Assembly: GCF_014773485.1 (NCBI RefSeq) | Contig: NZ_JACXBP010000006.1 | Location: 248,001 to 312,000 of the forward strand | Length of the DNA stretch: 64,000 nucleotides | Direction: 5' to 3' | Source: Erwinia aphidicola | GTDB lineage: Bacteria > Pseudomonadota > Gammaproteobacteria > Enterobacterales > Enterobacteriaceae | Shown here: positions 7,697-16,487 of the stretch, one piece after another | How positions within the stretch are numbered: position 1 is the stretch's first letter | Layout of the letters: every line of letters begins with the position of its first letter | Made by a program: the position numbers and the translations under genes | The notes under the pieces: model-generated | What the model was told of the DNA's origin: nothing | Databases searched by the model: none | The model's input: only the letters and a program-made list of their open reading frames with translations

Positions 7697-10474
7697 TTAC
7701 TGTTTTGCGTAATTCGCCGCGTTACGCCCGGCCAGGATCCCGAAGATAATGATATCTGCGACCGCGTTACCACCGATGCGGTTAGCACCGTGGATGCCGC
7801 CAACCACCTCACCCGCCGCCCACGCGCCGTGGATCACCTGCTTCTGCGCGTCGAGCACCGCGGTATCGGTGTTGATGGTGACGCCGCCCATCGTGTGGTG
7901 GACCCCCGGGGCGATGCGGATAGCATAATAGGGCCCCTTGTTCAGCGGGTGACGCAGCGCGGTGGTGCGCCCGAAATCCTCATCCTTTTGCTGCGCAACA
8001 AATTCATTGTAGCGCCCCAGCGTGGTTTGCAGCGCTTCCTGGTCCATATTCAGCTTCACCGCCAGTTCGTGCGGAGTCGGGGCGCTAATCACAAACCCTT
8101 TGGCGATATATTCGTCGGCGGCTTTATTGGCCGCACGCACCTGGTCGTCAAAGATAATCCAGGCACTTTTTTCCGGCAGGGCAATGATCTCCGCCGACAC
8201 TTTGTCGCGCGTTTCCATCTCATTATAGAAGCGCTGACCGGCCTGGCTGACCAGAATCGCCCCGCCGCCGCGAATCGCTTCGGAGACCAGGTAAGAAGTG
8301 GTCTGCTCAACGGTAGGGTGGATCTGAATTTCGCCCATATCGACGGTATCTGCGCCAATCTGTTGCAACAGGGCGATGCCGCTGCCGGTGGCGCCTTTAT
8401 GGTTGGTGGTCACAAAGCCGTCCAGCTCAGGGCGGTATTTCACCACCATTTCGCGGTTGGCGCTGAAGCCGCCGGTGGCAACAATTACGCTTTTGGCGTT
8501 GAGAATGCGGCTGTCGTTGTACTCATCCACCACCTTCACGCCGCTTACCGCGCCGTTTTCAACCAGAATTTCGGCCACCGAAGTTTCCAGCAGCACTTCA
8601 ATTTCACGCTGATTGACGTTTTTCACCAGGCCGCTAATCAGGAAGCCGCCGACTGCTGAACGGTCCGCCGGACGGTGGGTACGGTCGATGCTCATGCCGC
8701 CGGTAATGGTGATGTCATTAAGTTCAATGCCGTGGCCTGCCAGCCAGTCGATGGCTTCCGGGGCCAGATCGACAAACTCGCGCAGCAGTGCAGGATTGTT
8801 TTTAAACTTGCCGCCTTTCAGCGTCTCTTCATAGAACAGCTCTTTACTGTCCTCAATGCCTTTCAGCTTCTGGAAACGGGTTTCCGCCGCGTTCATCCCG
8901 ACCGAGGCTTTGATGGTGTTGCCGCCAATGGTGGGCATCTTCTCGATGATCACCACGTGCGCCCCGGCTTCAGAAGCCTGAATCGCCGCCGCCAGACCTG
9001 CGCCACCGCTGCCGACCACGACCACATCGTAATTCTGCGGTGCCTGCGGGTTGCCGCCCTCTTCAATCACGTGCTCCTTGCTGGAGGTGGTCAGTGCGCG
9101 GGAGACCGCTTTTTTCAACGCCTCACTCTGGGTCGTCGCCCCGGTGATCGCATCCACGTGGGGGCTGTTAGCCACCAGCATGCGGGTACGCAGGCTTTCA
9201 AAGGTGGTGGTGAAATCGACGTCCAGCGTGTCGTCCGGCACCAGGGTGATATCGGTGATACGGTCGGTGTCGAGCACCACGTTGATACGCAGCTTCAGCG
9301 CTTCGGCTTCCACTTTTTCCTGATAAACCCCGGCCTTGTATTTACGGCCGCCGGTGCTGACGTCGCGGATCATTGCATCGACCAGCGAGAAGCGCCACAG
9401 CGGTTCCGGGATGTTAAGCGCTTCACGCTGGGTGCTGTCGATAAACAGCTCCAGGTGGTCATTTTTGATAATGCGGTCGGCCCAGTCCGGGTAAGCAATA
9501 CAGGCTTTACCTACGGCAACCAGGTCGAAGCCGTGCTCCAGCGCGCTTTCCGCATCGGCTTTATTCACCACGCCGCCGACGCCAATTACCGGCACTTTGG
9601 CCAGGGTTTCAGAGCGCTGCGCAAGGTATTTAGTAATAAGTGGAGTGGGGTCTTCGCGGTCGACAATCGACGGGCGCAGCAGCTGGCCGACGGAGAAGTG
9701 GACATAGTCGAGACCGCGCGCCGCCAGTTTTTCCAGCAGGTAAAGCGTGTCATCCCAGCGGATGCCAGGGACTTCCAGCTCTTCCGGCGAGAAGCGATAG
9801 CCGATAATAAAGGATGGCGCGGCAAAGCGTTGCGCCATTTTATGGGTGATTTCCAGCACTTCCAGCGGGAAGCGTGCGCGGTTATCGCGGCTACCGCCCC
9901 ACTTGTCGTCGCGCTGGTTAGAGTTTGGCGAGTAAAACTGCTGAATAAGATAGGTGTTAGCACCGTGGATTTCGACGCCGTCGAAGCCCGCTTTAATAGC
10001 GCGGTTCACCGCATCACCGAACTTGGTGATCATCACCTCCACTTCTTCTGCCGTCAGCGCCTGTGGGGTGGTGGCGCCTTCACGCGGCGCGGCAATGGCG
10101 CTGGGTGCCACGGGGGTTCTGCCGCCAATCAGCTCAGGCTCCACCATGCGGCCACCGTGGTAAATCTGCAGAATCGCTTTCGAACCTTTTGACTTGATCG
10201 CGTCAGCAATTTTGCTTAAACCGGAAATTTTGTTGTCGCTGTCGATGGCGATGGCACCGGGGAAGGCCGGGCCTTTCGGATCGATAAAGCAGCATTCCAC
10301 AATCACAGTACCAATGCTGCCCGCGCGATCGCGATAGTACTCAACCAGCTCGCTGGTCACCGTACCGTCATAAAATCCCGTACAGGTGGTCATCGGCGCC
10401 ATCAGTAAACGGTTTTTCAGTACGGCGCCGTTAGGCAGAGTCAGCGGGTTAAGGATCGGGGTGATGGTATTCAT
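7697..10474 (-). CDS. Soluble NADH:fumarate reductase (OYE-like + FMN_bind + FAD_binding_2)
   Basis: The protein is 925 aa with three domains. Residues 1-360 form an Old Yellow Enzyme-type NADH:flavin oxidoreductase barrel (LMAPMTT, QIYHGGR, GFDGVEIHGANTYLIQQF, GVGGV). Residues about 380-465 are an FMN_bind domain with the flavinylation motif D441-A-I-T-G-A-T447-T, Thr447 being the likely FMN attachment site. Residues 480-925 are a flavocytochrome c/fumarate reductase domain (VVVVGSGGAGLAAAIQASEAG, GGNTIKAS, HRPADRSAVGG, HHTMGGVTIN). The same architecture is known from the cytoplasmic NADH:fumarate oxidoreductase of Klebsiella. No signal peptide is present. It should move electrons from NADH to fumarate without quinones. 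ApbE is encoded next to it. Confidence 0.92.
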   Translation of the reverse strand: MNTITPILNPLTLPNGAVLKNRLLMAPMTTCTGFYDGTVTSELVEYYRDRAGSIGTVIVECCFIDPKGPAFPGAIAIDSDNKISGLSKIADAIKSKGSKAILQIYHGGRMVEPELIGGRTPVAPSAIAAPREGATTPQALTAEEVEVMITKFGDAVNRAIKAGFDGVEIHGANTYLIQQFYSPNSNQRDDKWGGSRDNRARFPLEVLEITHKMAQRFAAPSFIIGYRFSPEELEVPGIRWDDTLYLLEKLAARGLDYVHFSVGQLLRPSIVDREDPTPLITKYLAQRSETLAKVPVIGVGGVVNKADAESALEHGFDLVAVGKACIAYPDWADRIIKNDHLELFIDSTQREALNIPEPLWRFSLVDAMIRDVSTGGRKYKAGVYQEKVEAEALKLRINVVLDTDRITDITLVPDDTLDVDFTTTFESLRTRMLVANSPHVDAITGATTQSEALKKAVSRALTTSSKEHVIEEGGNPQAPQNYDVVVVGSGGAGLAAAIQASEAGAHVVIIEKMPTIGGNTIKASVGMNAAETRFQKLKGIEDSKELFYEETLKGGKFKNNPALLREFVDLAPEAIDWLAGHGIELNDITITGGMSIDRTHRPADRSAVGGFLISGLVKNVNQREIEVLLETSVAEILVENGAVSGVKVVDEYNDSRILNAKSVIVATGGFSANREMVVKYRPELDGFVTTNHKGATGSGIALLQQIGADTVDMGEIQIHPTVEQTTSYLVSEAIRGGGAILVSQAGQRFYNEMETRDKVSAEIIALPEKSAWIIFDDQVRAANKAADEYIAKGFVISAPTPHELAVKLNMDQEALQTTLGRYNEFVAQQKDEDFGRTTALRHPLNKGPYYAIRIAPGVHHTMGGVTINTDTAVLDAQKQVIHGAWAAGEVVGGIHGANRIGGNAVADIIIFGILAGRNAANYAKQ

Positions 10475-11069
10475 TTAGTGAACTCCGAAATTTAAAAGTT
10501 TTGAATTCTTTGGCGACCGTTTTCTTATAATTATTCTGTGGTCCGATGTCATGAAACCAATATACCAATTTCTTTAACTACAATAGTTATTTCTTTAGTT
10601 TTTTAACTTTTAAATAAATCCAGCCAATAATTCACACAATGATGAGAGTAATTGTCATTCTAATTGTTAACCAATAGTTTCCAAAAATCAACCTTTCGTT
10701 CACATCATAATTAACACCATTAAATTCAGACTCTTACGAAAATGATACTGGCATTTTATTGTACCTGGCTTTACGTTATGCCACCCTAATCGACGCAATC
10801 CCCAAACCTGCCATCGTCTAATTAACGGCGATTGTTAAAAAATAAAATGACAGATTTATTTTTATTGATCTGGATCAAAGTCTATATTTAGAGAAGTATC
10901 ATTATATTCTTATCCACCCAATAAATTAGCTCAGAATTTATTGAGACCAACGAAAAGTATTTTTGGACGTTTCGGTTAAACAACGATATAAATAGAAAAG
11001 TAAGTAAAAAAATCACCCGTCAGAAACCGGAATATCTACCGAATTCTTCTTAACTTGCAGATAAAAACT
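10475..11069. promoter_or_regulatory. Divergent control region of the fumarate cluster
   Basis: About 595 bp, strongly AT-rich, lies between the leftward reductase gene and the rightward transporter gene. It holds a consensus FNR box (10865-10878) and a matching -10 (below). Several T/A-rich direct-repeat-like stretches around 10565-10620 could be DcuR targets, but I cannot assign a consensus with confidence. No ORF is seen. Confidence 0.6.
10865..10878 (+). promoter_or_regulatory. Consensus FNR box
   Basis: TTGATCTGGATCAA matches the FNR consensus TTGAT-N4-ATCAA at all ten defined positions. A -10-like TATATT at 10903-10908 would place the start site near 10914 and the box centre at about -42, the class II activation position. 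It should drive the transporter and fumarase genes under anaerobiosis. Confidence 0.85.
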
Positions 11070-12578
11070 ATGAAACCAACAGTGATGAGTGAACCCGCGA
11101 AGGCTGCTCCAGCCTCTTCGGGGCAAAAAAAACATCTGATCATGCTCTTTCTGCCAGTACTGGTCGCGGTACTGCTGTTACTGGTGCCGGTCCCGCAAGG
11201 ACTGGAGCCATATGCCTGGCACTTCTTCGCCATCTTTGTCGGCGTGATTGTCGGTTTGATCTTCGAACCGCTGCCGGGGGCCGTTATCGGGCTGACCGGC
11301 GTGGTGGTGATCGCACTGTTCAGTCAGTGGCTGCTGTTCAGTCCCGCTGAGCTGGCCGACCCGAAATTCAAAACGGCTACTCAGGCATTTAAGTGGGCGG
11401 TTAGCGGGTTTGGAAACTCCACCGTCTGGCTGATCTTCGGTGCCTTTATGTTTGCCGCTGGCTATGACAAAACCCAGTTCGGCCGCCGCCTGGCGCTGAT
11501 TCTGGTGAAGTATCTTGGACGCCGCAGCCTGACGCTGGGCTACGCCATCACCTTCGCGGATCTGCTGCTGGCCCCGTTCACCCCGTCGAATACCGCGCGC
11601 AGCGGCGGCACTATCTACCCGATTATTGCTAACCTGCCACCGCTGTACGGTTCAAAACCCAATGACCCAAGCGCGCGCAAAATCGGTTCTTACCTGATGT
11701 GGGTCGCCATTACCGCCGCCTGTATCACCAGCTCGATGTTCCTGTCGGCGCTGGCACCTAACCTGCTGGCGCTGGCGCTGGTGAAAAGCATTATCGGCTT
11801 TGATATCTCCTGGGGCATGTGGTTCCTCGCCTTCCTGCCGCTGGGTATTATCCTGCTGCTGACCATGCCGCTGCTGGCTTACTGGTTCTACCCACCGGAA
11901 GTGAAGTTCAACGACGAAGTGCCACGCTGGGCGATTAGCGAACTGGAAAAGCTCGGCAAGCTGACCCGTAACGAAATCCTGCTGCTGGTGTTCGTGGTCT
12001 CTGCCCTGCTGATGTGGATCTTTGCTACCGCCTGGATTGAACCGGCGATGGCCGCCCTGCTGGTGGTCGTGCTAATGCTGTGGACCGGCGTACTGAACTG
12101 GAACGACATCACCAGCAACAAACCGGCGTGGAATACCTTTGCCTGGTTCGCCACTCTGGTGGCGCTGGCGGATGGCCTGGCACGCGTTGGCTTTATCGCC
12201 TGGCTGGGTAAAGAGGGTGGCCAGCTGCTGCAGGGCTATGACCCGCAGGTCTCTGCCGTGGTGCTGATGATTGCCTTCTTCCTGCTGCACTATCTGTTCG
12301 CCAGCACCACCGCGCACACCACCGCGCTGTTACCGGCTATGTTGACCATCGCGGCCTCTATTCCGGGCATCAATATGCCGGTGTTCTGCCTGATGATGTG
12401 TACTTCACTGGGTGTGATGGGGATTATCACCCCTTACGGCACCGGTCCAAGCCCGATTTACTACGGTAGCGGCTATCTGCCAACCAAAGACTACTGGCGC
12501 CTTGGCACCATCTTTGGCGCCATCTTCCTCTGCGCGCTGATGCTGATTGGCTATCCGTGGATGGTGATGATGTTCTGA
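11070..12578 (+). CDS. DASS-family dicarboxylate transporter/antiporter (CitT/TtdT-like)
   Basis: About 502 aa from ATG 11070; an ATG at 11085 or a TTG at 11055 are other in-frame starts and none has a convincing ribosome site. It is very hydrophobic, with 12-14 predicted membrane segments. It carries the divalent anion:Na+ symporter family motifs: LLAPFTPSNTARSGGTIYPI (first SNT motif) and LFASTTAHTTALLPAML (second). CitT, TtdT and YbhI are close relatives that exchange citrate, tartrate or C4-dicarboxylates for succinate. With fumarase and fumarate reductase genes around it, malate or fumarate uptake with succinate export is the likely role. Expression is probably FNR- and DcuR-controlled. 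Confidence 0.85.
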   Translation: MKPTVMSEPAKAAPASSGQKKHLIMLFLPVLVAVLLLLVPVPQGLEPYAWHFFAIFVGVIVGLIFEPLPGAVIGLTGVVVIALFSQWLLFSPAELADPKFKTATQAFKWAVSGFGNSTVWLIFGAFMFAAGYDKTQFGRRLALILVKYLGRRSLTLGYAITFADLLLAPFTPSNTARSGGTIYPIIANLPPLYGSKPNDPSARKIGSYLMWVAITAACITSSMFLSALAPNLLALALVKSIIGFDISWGMWFLAFLPLGIILLLTMPLLAYWFYPPEVKFNDEVPRWAISELEKLGKLTRNEILLLVFVVSALLMWIFATAWIEPAMAALLVVVLMLWTGVLNWNDITSNKPAWNTFAWFATLVALADGLARVGFIAWLGKEGGQLLQGYDPQVSAVVLMIAFFLLHYLFASTTAHTTALLPAMLTIAASIPGINMPVFCLMMCTSLGVMGIITPYGTGPSPIYYGSGYLPTKDYWRLGTIFGAIFLCALMLIGYPWMVMMF

Positions 12579-12747
12579 TGATTTTCATCACAGAGCCACG
12601 ATGAACCATGCAGATGTTGCAACAATGTAATACCATTCCCTACCCGCCGGTCTCGCTCCTGAGACCGGCAGGATAAAAACAACGAATTATCGCCAGTGAT
12701 GTTGTGCGCCAGAGCCCGGCGGCAACCGGTCATTAAGTGAGAAAACA

Positions 12748-14394
12748 ATGTCGAATAAACCTTTCTACTACCAAAATCCCTTCCCTCTTGCCAAAGAGGA
12801 TACCGAATACTATCTGCTGACTGACCAGCACGTCTCCGTGGCGGAGTTTGACGGCCAGCAGATCCTGAAAGTGGAACCGCAGGCGCTGACGCTGCTGGCG
12901 CAGCAGGCGTTCCACGACGCCTCCTTTATGCTGCGCCCGGCGCACCAACGCCAGGTGGCGGCAATTCTGGCCGACCCGGAAGCCAGCGAGAATGACCGAT
13001 ACGTGGCGCTGCAGTTCCTGCGTAACTCCGAGATTGCGGCCAAAGGCATTCTGCCGACCTGCCAGGACACCGGCACCGCGATCATCACCGGTAAAAAAGG
13101 CCAGCGCGTCTGGACCGGCGGCGGCGATGAAGCGGCACTGTCGCAGGGCGTGTACAACACCTACATTGAAGATAACCTGCGCTATTCACAGAATGCCGCG
13201 CTGGATATGTACAAAGAGGTGAACACCGGCACCAACCTGCCTGCGCAGATCGACCTGTACAGCGTTGACGGTGACGAATATAAGTTCCTGTGCATCGCCA
13301 AAGGCGGCGGCTCGGCGAACAAAACGTATCTCTACCAGGAGACCAAGGCGCTGCTCTCCCCGGGTAAGCTGAAAGATTACCTGACCGACAAGATGCGCAC
13401 CCTCGGCACGGCAGCCTGCCCGCCTTACCATATCGCCTTTGTGATTGGCGGCACGTCGGCAGAAAGCACGCTGAAAACCGTTAAGCTGGCTTCGACCCAC
13501 TATTACGACGGCCTGCCCACCGAAGGTAACGAACACGGTCAGGCGTTCCGCGACGTGGCGCTGGAGCAGGAGCTGCTGCGTGCCGCGCAGGATCTCGGCC
13601 TGGGCGCGCAGTTTGGCGGTAAATACTTTGCCCACGATATCCGCGTAATCCGTCTGCCGCGCCACGGCGCATCCTGCCCGGTGGGCATGGGGGTTTCCTG
13701 CTCGGCTGACCGTAACGTGAAGGCGAAGATCAATCGCGACGGTATCTGGATTGAGAAACTGGAACATAATCCAGGCCAGTATATTCCTGCCGAGCTGCGC
13801 CAGCAGGGTGAAGGCGAAGTGGTCCACGTTGACCTCAACCGCCCGATGAAGGAGATCCTCGCCCAGCTGTCGCAGTACCCGGTTTCGACCCGTCTGTCGC
13901 TGAGCGGCACCATCATCGTGGCGCGTGATATTGCCCACGCCAAGCTGCAGGAGCGTATTGCCAGCGGTGAAGGCCTGCCGCAGTACGTGAAAGATCACCC
14001 GATCTACTACGCAGGACCGGCCAAAACCCCGGAAGGCTACGCATCAGGCTCCCTCGGCCCGACCACGGCGGGTCGCATGGACTCCTACGTCGATCAGCTG
14101 CAGGCCAACGGCGGCAGCATGATCATGCTGGCGAAAGGTAACCGCAGCCAGCAGGTGACCGATGCCTGCCATAAGCACGGCGGCTTCTACCTCGGCAGTA
14201 TCGGCGGCCCGGCTGCCGTACTGGCGCAGCAGAGCATTAAGAGCCTGGAGTGCGTGGAGTACCCGGAACTGGGTATGGAAGCGATCTGGAAAATCGAAGT
14301 TGAAAACTTCCCGGCCTTTATTCTGGTCGATGATAAGGGCAACGATTTCTTCCAGAAGATCCATGACACCCAGTGTGCAAAATGCGTAAAGTGA
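12748..14394 (+). CDS. fumA: Class I (iron-sulfur) fumarate hydratase, FumA/FumB type
   Basis: The protein is 548 aa, the normal length for E. coli FumA/FumB. The three cysteines that bind the [4Fe-4S] cluster are at C105 ([10 protein letters not shown]), C224 (TAACPPYH) and C318 (GVSCSAD), the same numbers as in E. coli. It interconverts malate and fumarate in the cytoplasm. Following the dicarboxylate transporter and next to a fumarate reductase, it would supply fumarate from imported malate, which is the FumB-like anaerobic role. The sequence does not separate FumA from FumB, so the symbol is provisional. A strong terminator follows. Confidence 0.92.
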   Translation: MSNKPFYYQNPFPLAKEDTEYYLLTDQHVSVAEFDGQQILKVEPQALTLLAQQAFHDASFMLRPAHQRQVAAILADPEASENDRYVALQFLRNSEIAAKGILPTCQDTGTAIITGKKGQRVWTGGGDEAALSQGVYNTYIEDNLRYSQNAALDMYKEVNTGTNLPAQIDLYSVDGDEYKFLCIAKGGGSANKTYLYQETKALLSPGKLKDYLTDKMRTLGTAACPPYHIAFVIGGTSAESTLKTVKLASTHYYDGLPTEGNEHGQAFRDVALEQELLRAAQDLGLGAQFGGKYFAHDIRVIRLPRHGASCPVGMGVSCSADRNVKAKINRDGIWIEKLEHNPGQYIPAELRQQGEGEVVHVDLNRPMKEILAQLSQYPVSTRLSLSGTIIVARDIAHAKLQERIASGEGLPQYVKDHPIYYAGPAKTPEGYASGSLGPTTAGRMDSYVDQLQANGGSMIMLAKGNRSQQVTDACHKHGGFYLGSIGGPAAVLAQQSIKSLECVEYPELGMEAIWKIEVENFPAFILVDDKGNDFFQKIHDTQCAKCVK

Positions 14395-14426
14395 AAGTCT
14401 GAATAGTTGTTTTACGCCTTCCCTCC

Positions 14427-14460
14427 GGGCGGCCCCTCTCTCATGGGCCGCCCTTTTTAT
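14427..14460 (+). terminator. Terminator after the fumarase gene
   Basis: GGGCGGCCC and GGGCCGCCC form a 9-bp G+C stem with a 9-nt loop, followed by TTTTT. Confidence 0.9.
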
Positions 14461-14587
14461 TACATCCAGCCCGCCAAATTATGATTTTTTATGCAAAATT
14501 ATCAATTATTCAGTCATTATGCGTTGTCGCGCTACGCCAAATCTTTCATAATCGCACCACATCCTAATTTTTAAGGCGAAGGTCGTA

Positions 14588-15517
14588 ATGAGTCAGAGAT
14601 ATCGCGTGTTTATTGACGGTCAGGCGGGCACCACCGGATTGCAGATCCAGCAGCGTCTGGTGAACCATCCGCAGATTGACATGCTCAACATTGATGAGGC
14701 GCAGCGTAAAGATGCCCGCGCCCGCCAGGCACTGATGAAACAGGCCGATGTCACCATCCTTTGCCTGCCCGATGCCGCCGCGCGTGAAGCGGTAGCGCTG
14801 GCAGATGAAGTCGGCGCACGCGTACTGGATGCCAGCTCCGCGCACCGCGTGGCAGACGGTTGGGTTTACGGCCTGGCGGAACTGGCTGCCGATCAGCGTG
14901 AGAAAATTCGTGCTGCCAGCCACGTCTCAAATCCTGGCTGCTATGCCACCGGCGCTATCGCCCTGCTGGCCCCGCTGACCCAGGCCGGTTTGCTGCTGGC
15001 CGATCGACCGCTGGCGATCAATGCGGTTTCCGGCTACAGCGGCGGCGGCAAGCAGATGATTGAAAAGTACCAGCAGGCGGGAACCGGCTACGCGGCTTAC
15101 GGGCTGGGCTTTGATCATAAGCATCTGAAAGAGATTCAAGCATGGAGCGGGCTGAGCAGCCGCCCGATCTTCCAGCCTGCGGTGGGTGATTATGCCCAGG
15201 GGATGCTGGTGTTTATCCCGCTGAACGACGTTGACGGTGAACCGCTGCAGCAGGCGCTGGCGCAGTTCTATGCCGCTCAGCCATTTATCAAGGTGCATGA
15301 GCTGAACCAGCTGGATGCCGACAGTGCGCCGTATCTGCTGCCGGAAGCGCTGAACAATACCAATAATATGGAGCTGTTCGTTTTCAGCCATGCAGAGCAG
15401 CGCCAGAGCATTCTGGTGGCCCGCCTCGATAACCTCGGCAAAGGAGCCTCCGGTGCCGCGGTGCAGAACCTCAATATTATGCTGGGCCTGAACGAAGAGA
15501 CCTGCGTGAACCTGTAA
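14588..15517 (+). CDS. argC: N-acetyl-gamma-glutamyl-phosphate reductase, type 2
   Basis: The protein is 309 aa. It makes N-acetylglutamate semialdehyde in arginine synthesis. The NADP-binding start is VFIDGQAGTTGLQI, the catalytic Cys is C118 (SNPGCYATG), and the C-terminal half has GYSGGGKQMI and FVVF-like strands. The length and the early GQAGTTG match the short type 2 form common in other proteobacteria, not the 334-aa type 1 ArgC of E. coli. It stands alone rather than in argCBH, so it may be a second copy. The upstream 120 bp is AT-rich with weak ArgR-box-like sequence, too poor to call. Confidence 0.88.
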   Translation: MSQRYRVFIDGQAGTTGLQIQQRLVNHPQIDMLNIDEAQRKDARARQALMKQADVTILCLPDAAAREAVALADEVGARVLDASSAHRVADGWVYGLAELAADQREKIRAASHVSNPGCYATGAIALLAPLTQAGLLLADRPLAINAVSGYSGGGKQMIEKYQQAGTGYAAYGLGFDHKHLKEIQAWSGLSSRPIFQPAVGDYAQGMLVFIPLNDVDGEPLQQALAQFYAAQPFIKVHELNQLDADSAPYLLPEALNNTNNMELFVFSHAEQRQSILVARLDNLGKGASGAAVQNLNIMLGLNEETCVNL

Positions 15518-15561
15518 TGGGTGGTGCTTTTTTGTTCAGTCACAACGAATACCGTATACCT

Positions 15562-15642
15562 GTAGGGGTTGACCTTCTTTTTCGGTCAACCCGTTTCTGA
15601 CCCCGCCGCCGCTGGCCGACCAGAAAAGCGGTCGGCCACGAC
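15562..15642. repeat. BIME unit upstream of the RAYT gene
   Basis: GTAG (15562-15565) is followed by hairpin A (GGGTTGACC/GGTCAACCC, 15566-15592) and then hairpin B (TGGCCGACC/GGTCGGCCA, 15613-15638). Hairpin B is in inverse orientation with a degenerate foot CGAC in place of CTAC. The layout is a head-to-head pair of REP sequences. Confidence 0.85.
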
Positions 15643-15751
15643 GAAAACCTGTCAACGCGTGACGTTTTGCGTAATGCCTCTGAAAACAACCGCACAACGC
15701 TTTACCCCAACGACCTGCCGTGTCTACTGTGCCGTTTGAGGAGGATTAATC

Positions 15752-16225
15752 ATGCTAAAACGGAAATCGATGCGTCTGCCCCACTATCCCTATCACCACC
15801 CCGGCGCCTATTTCGTCACTCTGGTGACCCACTGCAGGCAGCATCTCTTCGGTGAAATGCAGAATGAGAACTTGCTGGCGAATCACCTGGCTGACGCCGT
15901 TAACCGCCACTGGCAGGCATTGGCGCTGCGCTTTCCCGGCATTCAGCTGGATGAATTCATCATCATGCCCAACCACCTGCATGGCATTATCTGGCTGACT
16001 CAGTGTCAATCCTGTTCGCTGAGCACCCTGATGGCGCTTTTTAAAGGCAGCGTCAGTAAAGAAGCCAACCGCCTGCATACCATCTGGCAACGGGGGTTTT
16101 ATGACCGGGTTATTCGTAATCAAGATGAGTTAGATAACATCCGCACCTATATCAGAAATAATCCCCGGCAGTGGCATCTTGACCGTCTCAACCACGACGA
16201 ATACCGCCTACCCCGTAGGGGTTGA
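15752..16225 (+). CDS. REP-associated tyrosine transposase (RAYT)
   Basis: The protein is 157 aa in the Y1/IS200-like HUH superfamily. The HUH motif is H75-L-H77 in IIMPNHLHGII. The likely catalytic Tyr is near Y133 in NQDELDNIRTYIRNNP, the helix typical of RAYTs. A strong GAGGAGG site precedes ATG 15752. RAYTs cut and join single-stranded REP sequences, usually recognising a GTAG or similar tetranucleotide 5' to the hairpin. Here the gene is flanked on both sides by GTAG-footed REP pairs. Its own stop codon falls within the first downstream unit, so gene and repeat are fused. It is intact over the family length and is likely single-copy and domesticated. Confidence 0.9.
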   Translation: MLKRKSMRLPHYPYHHPGAYFVTLVTHCRQHLFGEMQNENLLANHLADAVNRHWQALALRFPGIQLDEFIIMPNHLHGIIWLTQCQSCSLSTLMALFKGSVSKEANRLHTIWQRGFYDRVIRNQDELDNIRTYIRNNPRQWHLDRLNHDEYRLPRRG

Positions 16226-16485
16226 CCCGCTTTTCCGGTCAACCCGTTTCTAGCCCAGCCGCCGCTGGCCGACCAGAAAAGCGGTCGGCCACTACACGTA
16301 CCGCAGACCCGTAGGGGTTGACCCTCTTTTCGGTCAACCCGTTTCTGACCCAGCCGCCGCTGGCCGACCAGAAAAGCGGTCGGCCACTACGCGTACCGCA
16401 TTCCCGTAGGGGTTGACCCTCTTTTTCGGTCAACCCGTTTCTGAAACTGCCACCGCTGGCCGACCAGAAAGCGGTCGGCCACTGC
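16215..16485. repeat. BIME array downstream of the RAYT gene, three units
   Basis: Units at 16215-16295, 16311-16390 and 16406-16485 each carry GTAG, hairpin A (GGGTTGACC/GGTCAACCC) and hairpin B (TGGCCGACC/GGTCGGCCA), ending in CTAC (CTGC in the last). The period is about 95 bp. The last unit has a 1-nt deletion in the second loop. The array ends just before the stop of the convergent MFS transporter gene. Confidence 0.9.
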
Positions 16486-16487
16486 CG

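Noticed and set aside
8675..10192. 505-codon rightward frame opposite the fumarate reductase gene
   Set aside because: It is a shadow frame: low-complexity His/Arg/Gly-rich translation with no domain, fully antisense to a well-matched 925-aa enzyme.
14480..14525. ArgR boxes before argC
   Set aside because: AT-rich partial matches (about 10 of 14 positions) are no better than expected for such sequence.
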